Part shown: positions 20,345-30,363 of the stretch, one piece after another
Layout of the letters: each line of letters begins with the position of its first letter
Numbering within the stretch: the first letter of the stretch is position 1
NCBI GenBank assembly: GCA_023091665.1
Contig: JALJCQ010000001.1
Location: 1,364,001-1,428,000 of the forward strand
Source: Pythium myriotylum
Lineage: Eukaryota; Oomycota; Peronosporomycetes; Pythiales; Pythiaceae
Direction: 5' to 3'
DNA: 64,000 bases
Program-made: the position numbers and the translations under genes
Notes under the pieces: generated by a model
Seen by the model: the letters and a program-made list of their open reading frames with translations, nothing else
Told to the model about the DNA's origin: nothing
Databases searched by the model: none

Positions 20345-23300
20345 ATGACAGCGGGCGACTCGCCCGACAGCATGGCCCACGACGAGGTGGTCGTGCTCCA
20401 GCTCCTGGAGGAGATCCACCACCTCATCCGTCCCGGACCGAGCGGCGCGCAGCCCTCGGCGCTGCGCCTGCAGGCTGCCGCCAAACTCTACCTCGATACA
20501 CGTGACACGTTCGAGACGATCGAGCGCAACGTGGAGGGTACACAGCATGACCGCCCCAAGTTTCTGCGCAAGCTCAGCAAGCGGCGCGGACTGAGCTCGA
20601 CTCCGCGCGACTCGATGGTTCTGTCAGCGACACCTCCTACCGACAACCACGGTCGCAACGGCAGCGTCTCCTCCGCGCGAGTGCAAGTCGAAGCAGCGTA
20701 CATGGCCGAGTCGCTGACCGCGCGATCCGAACCAGCGTCCAGACGAGCTAGCATTTCTGAGACAACCGTAGACAGTGAGCAGCTCAGCGACGCCATCATT
20801 GACCGTATCCAGGACATGTTTCGGCACTTGGGCGAGAAACTGAGCCGTCCTATCTTAGACGAACTGCGGCACCGCAACCTTGCGATTCAGGCAGCACTTC
20901 ACTACGCGCGCTTTCTGCCGCCTGACTCGCAGTGGACAGCGTACATGGAAAAACGGGAGGAGGAGGTTCGTCTAGCGTACAATCCTCAAAAGCTCTCGAA
21001 CGAGACTCTGCTTCAGCAGCTCAAGCGCAACGCCGAGTTTGTCAAGGAGCAGATCCGGAAGGATGTGAATACGGTTTGTTTGTTCGCTCCAGACGGCACA
21101 CTGTCAACAATTTTTGGCGACGATATCAACAGTGACAACGTCGCCGTCGCCGAGAAGTTCGAGGCTTTGATTCGTGACGTATACGCGAGATATTTGCTGA
21201 CGATCATCGACACCAAAATGGAACAGTTACTTCGACTCTCAGACCAATGGCAACAAGACATGGCAATCATGGGATCATCGCCTGTGATGGCAGATGCATC
21301 GCACGCCCAGCTCTTCGTGCGGGCGAGAAAATTCCGGTCCAAAATCCCAATTTTTCCTCATTCGATCAGCGCAATTGATGAACGATCAAGCATGGCCATA
21401 TTGCCTCCAGCACCGCCCGGTCACCAAGCTCGAGTGCTTGTGGCCGACCTAAATCACCTTGGGGTTTGGTGGCAGAAATCTATCCTCGCCGCGACCGACA
21501 GAGACGTGACGACCATACACACGGACGAAACTCGAGCCATATCTGGTGTCCACGCATCGCTTGATGGGCAGATCTACGTGCCACTTGTTTTTGATAGCAG
21601 CCACGACTTTTTGCGAAAGTATGCAAAAAACGTGGGACTCGCTAAATTCCAGGGGCACCGTTTGCTAGTGAACAATGGAAAAGACTCGCTGTGGGTGGAA
21701 GTCACAGTACTTGAAGCTGAAGAGAAGCGTTGCAAATTGCAACTTAAAAAAGGCATCGAGAAATCGCCCGAGACAGGGTCATGGCAGCAACACCTTGCGT
21801 CGAACGACTGGATCCAGATCAAAGACCTTAGGTTATGTCTTCTTCCATTGAACCCGAGCTTTCGAATACATATGGGACTCAAGTTTCGGACAATGATTGA
21901 TGTATTTCAGGCGCTCGTGACTGAGATCAGCTCGATATTTCCCAACGAAGATCTTGAGCACCGAGTGGGAAAGTCACTGTGGCAGGCTGTCGAGGGCTCG
22001 ATAAGTCGAGGAGAGCATATTTACGCTCGTTACTTTCGATCAGTGCTCAACCAAGAGCTCCAACCCCGGAGATCGTCTGTAATTGCGCATGGCTCAGAGC
22101 GGTCACCATCGATCATGCTCGGTTCAGCGTCAGTTCGAAATCTTGTCGCTGCCTTAGAGCACTCAGCGATCGCGAATAATGGGGGCTCTGTCAGTGGTCC
22201 TGCTTCCTCTATGCAGGGTGCAAACCAACCACCTCAGCGGCGGCTCTCGCTGACTCAAGGAAGTAACCTCAATCTAGCAGGGCGTGTTCCTGAAGCAGCT
22301 TTTTTCGATGACAAAGGCTCATACCATCATCAGCTCGTCCTCCCGGACGTGGAGCTACGCATCAACGCACCAGGATCGAATGTTTCACCATTCGAGAAGC
22401 TGTCTCATCACTTACTAGAAGAAAACGAGATGATTGGTGGATGTATTCAAAACAACAATATTGCACTAGGGCGAGCCTTTGCTCAGGTTCTCCAAGAGAA
22501 GTTCACACGATTGACGAAACAGATTCAAACGAGACTCGATCATGATGACACTAGCTCACTCGAAGAAGTTATTGCCGAGTACGCAAACGCGTGTCGCTTC
22601 CTGTATACGTGGCATATTGTGCGTCATGAAGTCGACACCATTGGGAGACAGCGCCGAAACAAGCGTGACACCATCAACAATATTCACGCTGAGTGGGTCG
22701 ATCGCAGCTTCTCCCGCATGGAAGCGTTGGTGTGTACAATGCTGCAACTGCAGTTACAGTTTATCCATCGCGTGTTTTTTCACGAGTTCTCGAGTCATGC
22801 TCTCCCAGGTATTTGCGAGCAAGAATGGACTGCTGGTAAACAGTGGTTCTCCAACTCGAGATGTACGCACTCGATCCAGTTCCTGATCTTTCGCGTTCAG
22901 AATCTGTTAGAGAGCGTAGTGTTACGACAGCTTATGCAGTATGAGCGCACCTTGTGCGTACACGAGAAGCTACATGAGATGGCATCGTGGCTTGTCGTTG
23001 ACATGGTCGCGTGCGTAGCATCTATGTACGAATCATTGGTCGTGTCTCGAGCACGGAGTACTCAGTGGAAGATCGACGTGCTGTACTTAGTAGTCGGAGT
23101 TCACACCATTCTTCGCCTTTTGGATAAAACACTAGCCTCAAAGACAGCCCATGCACAGCAGAACGGACGTGGCGCCAAGAAACGTGAGTACATCAGCCAA
23201 AATCAACCAGACCATTGGATGTACTAATCTTGGGTTATCTTTGCAGCGACGACAGAAATTCGCGAAATCTGCTTACGATTGCTGGCATGTCTTGCCGTTC

Positions 23301-24137
23301 GCATGGGCCCAGCCAGCGTTGTGGTGGAGGAAGTACTTGCGAAGGCAGAGATGCAATCGATTGCAAGCCATGCTGTCGATGCCATCACAGAATTCGAAGT
23401 CCACATCACAGCAATACGAGCTGGACTAGGGATATATCGACAGACGTCGAGTACGTTATTGCTCGACGAAGAAGACGGCTCAATGTGGACAATTCACAAC
23501 GCCTTGGGAGAGCTTGATCTCAAGCACCTTGCTGACGCCGAACTAAACGTGGGGCCTTTACTTACTTCTCATCGCAACATGATAGATTTCTCTGACGCTT
23601 CGCATTTTGGATAGTGGGCTTCCCTCATCGCCAGGTCGAATCTTGGTGTGGAAGAATTGCTAGACTGTGTCCGACATCGCCATGAACTTGGAGACTGGGA
23701 GCACCCGCCACTTACAGACGAGCAAGTCAGCAGTCGAGACCAGCTTCAAAAGGTAAGAAGGATATAGCAAATCACCCACCTCTGCTAACCTTTAACTGAA
23801 AGACCTGGGGTGATTTTCATAGTGCATGCTTCGAATGGTGACCCGGCTGGACGAACTTCGGGCGTCTGAGACACACTCCAATGATCACCCTGTGGGTTCA
23901 AGGATGCCCACACCAGACTCGACTGACATGAACGCTTCATCCCTTCGTCCTCCGTCACGGCAGGGACTGCTTGTCACCCCAGACTCAGACTCCCAGCTAC
24001 TCCCAAACAATCCTTTCCGAGAGCCGAGTGACGCTACACTATCATATCCAGAAAAGAGTGCACACCTCGGACCATCGATCATGGCAGAGAGTGGGGTTGG
24101 GTTCGCAAGGATGGAGAGCCAGAAGGTACTGCAATAG
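20345..24137 (+). CDS. Large conserved-looking protein of unknown function (1197 residues)
   Basis: Exons 20345-23183, 23247-23548, 23615-23752 and 23823-24137 join in consistent phases. The start is the first ATG; the upstream extension begins only at a TTG. The sequence is mostly alpha-helical and globular with ordinary composition, so it is certainly coding. There is no signal peptide or membrane helix. Recognisable stretches are WWQKSILAATD, a central Ser-rich linker (about 590-680) and a helical C-terminal half with RHEVDTIGRQRRNKRDTINN and FSSHALPGICEQEW. The last exon is a Ser/Pro-rich tail. The third intron-exon boundary (23549-23614) uses a weak gtgggg donor and is the least certain. 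The helical-bundle character recalls large tethering or scaffold proteins, but I cannot match any family, so no function is claimed. Confidence 0.75.
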
Positions 24138-24381
24138 AGATTTAGTGTATCTAGTAGAGGAAAAGCCGTGTCCAGGCAATACCTCGTTCCAGTATAAATA
24201 GGTGGATGACGGAAGGCCCTTTGGCCCAACTCGCAATCATAGCCACAGCTCGCTCGAATTATCTCCCGCCGGACCAGGATGACCTATGCGTGGCAGACCG
24301 TATCCAAGCTACTTCACGCGGATGATCAAACGCAAATTGGAAAGGTTATCCGTCTCGGGGTAGACTTTCACCGCCTGGTTC

Positions 24382-26449
24382 ATGGCGAAGTCATCAAGGG
24401 TTTCTCGTCGAATCTCCATGTGCTTGCTGTTGTATCTCTTGCTCGTACTTCCCGTCCTCGTGGATGCTCAGTGGACAAGGCTCTCCGAGTACATTCCAAG
24501 CAACTCGCACTCAGCAGCTGAACAGGCACAGCCACTCAAGCGCGCTGCACATTCTCTTGCGGTGTTCAAGGACACGCTTTACGTGTTTGGAGGTATTGGT
24601 GATACTAATGACGAGGATGATCATGAGTATGACGACACATGGAAGTACGAAATTCTCAACGACCGCTGGGTCAATATCATAGGAGACCGCGAGGGCAGCC
24701 CAACGGGAAGTTCGCGCGTGTCGCCACAACACCGCTTCCACCAGTCGACAGCGGTCCACTCGAATGGTTCAGTCAGCGAGATGATCGTTTTCGGGGGGCT
24801 CTCGGTCACGCAAAAAGCATCCAACAAGGGCACGACAAACGTTGAAACCGTAGTTACGCAGTTTAACGATGTCTGGCGACTATCGTTGCAGCCAGAGGGA
24901 TACGAGACCTGGCGCGAAGACGCTACACTAACAGGAGTGCGAAACACGACGGGTAGTGGCAGCTCTGGCTCGGTTTCGTCGCCAGAATCTGTGTCGACAA
25001 TCCGGTTGTCTACAACGGTACCACTGCCACGGTCTGAAGCAGGAGCTGTGGTCCATGACGGCCAGCTCTACATCTTTGGAGGGATAGCGTACGACGACGC
25101 CGTCGACACGACGCCAGTAAACTTCGGTGATTTGTGGCGATATGACCTCAGCAACTGTTCGTGGACGCAGATTCTCGCGACTGATGGTATCGCTCCCCCT
25201 GCTCGCTTCTCGCACAGCTTCTCCAAGTTTACGACGGACCAAGGAGAGACGCTTCTTGTCGTATTTAGCGGGCGACACTTGGACCCGACTTCATGGTCGC
25301 TACTCGGTGACACATGGCTCTTCTCCCTCACAACACAGCGATGGAGACTCGTTAGGACCACACCTCAGGTCCAACGAGCGTATACCGCTGTCGTTTCAAC
25401 GGGCGGCACTACACCGAAAATGTGGTTCTTTGGCGGGTATTTCCGGCCCAAAGCAGGCATGAGCGGGTACGTATACGACGACGTCGTGGGAGGGGTCTTC
25501 GACTTGTCGGAAGCAGATAACACGAGGCTTCAGTTCTACCACGCTGTGCTGAGTCAGAATGATGCTATCCCTCCGCTCCGGTACAATCACCGAGCCGTTC
25601 TCTGGCGTGACTCTATGATCATCCATGGGGGTAGCTACCAATCGCAGCGAGGAGACCTGTGGAGCTTCAACCTCACGAGCGGGGTCATGCGACAGGACCC
25701 GGCAGCGGCCATGCCAGTCAACATGGAGACCCTCGTTTATGTGCTAGCGGGTTTTGTTTTCTCGATCATCGTTGTGTTGATTGTGCTTGTTATTCGCTGG
25801 CGGAGAATCGATCGACGAAATGTAAGTAACCCAGCGAAGTGACTTTTGGGTCCGATCTTATCGTATGATGGTAGATCGAGATCGCACGCATGCGTGGTGC
25901 GGCAGCCGTCCGCGGTGTTACTCGGGAAAGGCTCGATCGGATGGAAGTCATCAAGTACAAAAAGCCACAGCAACCAGAGGCGGCACCACCATCAGACTCA
26001 AAGGATGATGGTCAGAACAACGAGGACATTTGCCCCATTTGCCTCGTGAGTTATCCTCCTGCTGCCCCAGTCATCTTGCTGTGCTTAAGTTTTGTGCGAG
26101 CAGATCGAGTTTGAAGAAGACGAGGACGTTCGAAACTTACCATGCAAGCACATCTTCCACGTTGCCTGCATCGACGAATGGCTTGGGCGAAACACTGTAC
26201 GCAAGTTCGATCTTTCTCTCACCAGCATAATCTCCTGATTTGTATTGGTGTACAACGTAGACCTGCCCCATGTGCAAGAACAATCTCGACCTCGAGGTCG
26301 TTGACGTCGAGATCCTCGCTGAAACCACAGAAGGCCGCAACTCTCAGCAGCCACCCGCCAGTACGACACAGACGTCTCCGCTACGACCTTCAACTGAGGC
26401 TACCCCAGAACCACGCGGCGGGTCCGTCGTCACGCCTGTGCTGAGGTGA
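24382..26449 (+). CDS. Kelch-repeat, transmembrane, RING-H2 ubiquitin ligase
   Basis: Exons 24382-25821, 25875-26045, 26104-26196 and 26261-26449 encode 630 residues. A signal peptide (hydrophobic [16 protein letters not shown]) leads into a kelch beta-propeller (about 35-430) with repeated hydrophobic-FGG/HGG and DLWR/DTWLF motifs. One transmembrane helix lies at about 449-472. The cytosolic tail holds a RING-H2 finger assembled across three exons: CPICL ends exon 2, [16 protein letters not shown] is exon 3 and TCPMCK opens exon 4, giving the C3H2C3 pattern. The topology predicts a lumenal or extracellular propeller that reads a ligand or client and a cytosolic E3 domain. This is like PA-TM-RING ligases but with kelch in place of the PA domain. 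Introns are 53, 58 and 64 bp. It converges on ATP10 with only 79 bp between stop codons. Confidence 0.88.
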
Positions 26450-26528
26450 AATCACTAACCATAATATACTCACCGATTTCAACCCTCCATCTCTATTTAC
26501 TGACGAGATAATCGCGCTCAAAATTGTT

Positions 26529-27442
26529 TTATCGTCGTCGCTGGGTGCTTTGCTTTTGCTGAGTGAGCAACTCCCTCGTCACTTTGTACAGCCGTTTGAG
26601 CTCTTCGGGCGTCGCGGGGCCGCCGGCACTACAATCACAAAACTTTCAGCCCACCAAGTCTGCCCAGAGCCCACGAACTCGCTTACTTACATCCACCGCA
26701 CGCGGCCCTTATTGTCGACTAAGTTTGCGTATCCAACGTAGCTGTTGTAGAGGTCGAGCGCAGTACGGAAGTCGTCGCATCGTCCGAAGTGCGCGAACGT
26801 GGAGCCGTGCAGATTCGCCGGCGTCTTTTCCTTCAGGCCGCTCATGATGGATCCCTGCACAAGCTTCATGTACCAGTCTTCGATGATGTTGAGCGTCACG
26901 ACACGCACGCTTTTGGAACTCGCGAACTCTTTGATGAACGGGTCGCGCCACGCCGGTAGCATCTCAAGCCCAAAGTTCTTGAACGAGCTGACGATCAGCG
27001 TTGCCTCGTTCTTCGTGACTAACTGCGCCATGTCAACAGAGCTGCCGTCCAGCGACGTGGCCTGTAGGGACAGCACCTTGCGCGCCTTGTCGACCGGGAT
27101 GAGTTCTGCGGCCCCGACGTGCACTTTGCCCTCCGTGTCGTTCAGCTGCTTGAACTCGCCGATCATGTTGGGCCTGTACTTCTTCTCTACTTTCTTCTCC
27201 GCCTCTTCGACCAAGATGTCCATGGCCTCCATCATATCGCGGAGGTTCTTGATCGGCTTGGACAGGACGCTCGACGCGTCCTTGGCGGCCTTCTCGTCGG
27301 GCTTCTTGTCCTCGCCGTTCTCGTCGCCGGGAGCCGTCGATTGCGCGGCGCTCGCGAGCGCTCGAGACGAGACGACGCGGCCGCCGCGGGGGAGCGACGC
27401 GGCCTGCGAGGCACGCACCACCGCGCGCAGAGCCATCGTCAT
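26529..27442 (-). CDS. ATP10: Mitochondrial ATP synthase assembly factor ATP10
   Basis: Two exons (27442-26691 and 26628-26529) give 283 residues. The N-terminus is rich in Arg, Ala and Ser with few acids (MALRAVVRASQAASLPRGGR), as expected of a mitochondrial targeting peptide. The body contains the ATP10 family core: a thioredoxin-like region with LIVSSFKNFGLEMLPAWRDP and VVTLNIIEDWYMKLVQG, then DNKGRVRW. In the family the latter is followed by a short GxATPEEL-type end. The 62-bp intron lies in that place, and splicing gives RVRWIAGGPATPEELKRLY in frame. ATP10 assists assembly of the membrane Fo sector, notably with subunit a, at the inner membrane. The start is the first true ATG (27442); the frame extends upstream only via GTG. 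It shares a 249-bp divergent promoter with the PG-rich repeat gene. Confidence 0.9.
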
Positions 27443-27506
27443 GGTCGAGGCCTTTCGCTCCACCTACTCAAAGCTGCGATGAGCCGTTCAATCAGAAGCA
27501 GTCGCA

Positions 27507-27567
27507 GTTGCACTTATGTTGCATCAAAACATAATAGCTCATATGTTGCGCTTACGTTTTGTGCAAC
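27507..27567. promoter_or_regulatory. Cluster of GTTGCA half-sites forming an inverted repeat in a bidirectional promoter
   Basis: GTTGCAC (27507-27513), GTTGCATCAAAAC (27518-27530) and the opposed GTTTTGTGCAAC (27556-27567) lie between the divergent ATP10 and PG-rich repeat genes. The last two form an inverted repeat interrupted by one base. A role in regulation is inference. Confidence 0.3.
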
Positions 27568-27691
27568 GAGGTAATGTTGAAGCTGAAAATATGGGGGGGC
27601 TTTAATTTTGGCCGAGCTCCATGAGACCGTCGCGAGTGGAGATCCGAGGGCACTTCCGCAGATGCCACGGCGCTGAGCGAGCGAGGAGATC

Positions 27692-29148
27692 ATGTCGATC
27701 TTTGGCGGGTCGGGGCGCTTCCCTGACGACCCAGTGCGGTCGCCCGGGCCAGTCTACGGCCGCGTCGAGATCAAACCCAAGGGCAACACGGTGGTCATGA
27801 AGCGCGACTGCCATCCGGTGGACGAGTCGCGCAAGTGGGGGAAGCGAGAGAGCTGGATCGGAGGCACAGTGGCGCTGCCATGGAGAGTGCGGTAGCGAGT
27901 TACCCGGCTCACCCATGGCGTGTTGGCGTAGGCACCAAGTCGCCAAACATTCCAGTGGTCGCTAAAGGTATGGAGAGCAGATCAGACGACTCTTCTGGTC
28001 GCTGAAGATTGATCGACTCGTATCTCTGCAGCGGAGAGCCACCTGGCGCCTGGCCAGTACGACACGAATGTCGAGGCGACGAAGTCCCAGGCGCCTAAGG
28101 TCTCCTTTCCGAAATCGAGTCGCTTCCTCTCGCAGAAAGGTACGGACACGTTGGGCTCATAGGCATGACTCCCCTTGACGCATCATTGTGGCAGTGAACG
28201 TCACCGATCGAGGCCACGAGCGAGAGCTCATGGCGGCTGAGAGCCCGGGGCCAAAGTACAACGTTGGCTCACTCGCAGCGAACGGCGGCAAAGCCGTCGC
28301 CCCAGGATACTCGTTTGCACATCCTTCACCAGAGACGAAGACGCGGTTGCCGAACGTTGACAGCCCTCGGAGAGGCCACCGCGAGTCGTGGCTCTCGGTG
28401 ATCAACCGAAATGGTGTATTGGTCATGCCAAGTTCGCCCGCGTCGACACCACGCACAGAGATTGCAACGCCAACGGCCGACGATGGAAGCACATTTGGTG
28501 TGAAGTCCAACAGCACGGCTGCTGCCTTTGGCAACGAACACCGCTTCGGATTCCGCCAGGAGAAGGCCAAGACTATCAGCGCAGGAATCGGAGGTGGTCG
28601 CCGCGTCCAGTTCGTGTCGGCCAAGCACACACGGGAAAACATGGGCGAGTTCTCTCCAGGACCAATCTACACGCCGTACAACCCAGACTGCCCCGGAGGC
28701 CGGCTGGCGCCGTCACCTCGCGGAACGCGGAGAGAGCCCCCACCGGGAAGCCCCAAAGACGGAGTGCGGAATCCGCACGCCAACCTCAGCAGTCGGAGCA
28801 GTTGGCTCGCAGGCAACGTGCGCAAAATGGACGGCGTCGAGACCGTGTTGATGCGGACTGGCGACGTTCCGCCTGGCCCGGGGTCCTACGGCGACCCGAG
28901 CTCTTCGTTCGCGAAGCCTTCGCACAACGTCAAGGCCCGCGGCGCCATGGTGCGTGAGCTGTTTGTTAGAGTGGTGTTGTAGTTCCCTACGCACGCGGCT
29001 GAGCTGGATACCAATCCCATAGGTCAAGCCAACGCGTCCGTCGCCACGGCCGCCGCCGTCTCCATCTCAACACGATGGCGCGGCCCGCAAAACAGTCTCG
29101 CGCGAGGCCTCGCTTCGGACACCCGAGCAGACGTCGGGAGCGCCGTAG
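27692..29148 (+). CDS. Sperm-tail PG-rich repeat (SHIPPO/STPGR) protein, likely axonemal
   Basis: Five exons are read: 27692 to about 27868 or 27886, about 27940-27967, 28032-28139, 28195-28949 and 29023-29148. The first junction is uncertain because two donors give the same phase. Repeated SPGPxY / APGQY / GPGSYG motifs (SPGPVYGRV, LAPGQYDTN, ESPGPKYNV, FSPGPIYTP, PPGPGSYGDP) with spaced basic loops are the hallmark of sperm-tail PG-rich repeat proteins. These proteins line the inside of ciliary doublet microtubules or decorate basal structures in flagellated cells. Length is about 380-390 residues. The last exon is Pro/Ser/Arg-rich and ends at TAG 29146-29148. The presence of such a gene fits an organism with motile flagellated cells such as zoospores. 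The start is the ATG of MSIFGGSGRF. Confidence 0.82.
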
Positions 29149-30363
29149 CCCGTTCGTCGTCGGACCCGCGGATGGGTCCTCGATCGTTCTTTTCGCGCCG
29201 CCGTGGAGATAGAGAGAGATACAGAGAAGGGATCTCTCTCCATGGACCAGCACACGTTGGCAGAACCAGCAGGGAACTGGCGAGCGGCCCACGGAAGGAA
29301 ACCTGTTCCACACGCAAGTGAACCCATCTGGTCCCCTCATGCCGATCTTATTGGATTTTAGAGGTTTTATTGTCCAACTGTAGCTGCTGGCCGTCCTCTT
29401 CCCCTATCCCTGTCGTCTTGTTGTCGTCCACTAAACCGGCTGGAATTTGTGGTCGGAACCCTGGTCTCGGCAAAGAATTGACCCTGATCCAACCCACGAC
29501 CCCCGACACCAAACGTGAGACATAATAATACACAGACTCGCAGCAAGCTGCTCGCTTCTCGGTCTGTGCGGATGAACGAGGCAGCGAGTGCTCCCCGACT
29601 AGGGCGTTATTAATAGTAGGGGACGGAAAGACACGCGAGTGGAGAGAGTCAGGTCATCGCGCGCGGACCCATCGGAGCGCGCATTTGGTCCCGTGAAAAG
29701 ATGCGCTCGTTTTTGTCAGCCATTTCCACGGGTGCGTGCGCGAGACAGGCCGGGGCCTGAGTCGCCTGTCTGAGACCTCACGCGCCAAGCGACATACCAG
29801 AGGAGCCCTGTGGCTTGAATTCAGTCCTCGCGTGTGAAATGGCTTGGCCGCGTGCGGCTGCGTCGAGTGAAGAGACACACTCGCGCTCGAGAGGGTGCTC
29901 GCGCGCGAGCGACGACCGGAGGCGGCAACACGAGCGGCGTTGTCCAGACGTTCCGCCGCGACCTCTGAAACCCGATGGTCGCCGCACCTACATTTGCTGG
30001 CGCTCGTCTGTCGTGATTACGCGGACCTCTGCGATCGCATACCTCCTGTCGCGCGCATCGGGGCCCTGGCGAGCCCTAGCCGCAGCGGATCGCTCTTCAG
30101 CGCGCTTAGGGGTCCCGTCCGCCGCGGACACTCGTTGACCCGCGCGCTCTCTGCAGCGGTTGCCGTCTGGTTGTGGGGCGTACGCCAGGCGCATCGTCTG
30201 CTCGCAAGTGCACTCGGGTGCAGCTGCGTCCGCCCCATCCATCCCGCGACCGGACGCTTGCTCTTCCCCCCCCGCGGCGCCGAGTCCCCGCGTGGCGTTC
30301 ACACTTGCTCCCTCCTCTCGCCGCAGAGAAGGCCCGACTCCGCTGCCTGCCTCCGTCACTCGC
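29149..30363. other. Long intergenic region upstream of the FYVE-PX gene
   Basis: This 1215-bp gap has no supported gene; frames across it lack ATG starts or protein-like composition. A short inverted repeat, GAGAGAGAT (29212-29220) and ATCTCTCTC (29232-29240), lies just after the PG-rich repeat gene and may fold in its 3' UTR. The stretch from about 29800 is G/C-rich and is probably promoter and 5' UTR of the following gene. Confidence 0.4.
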
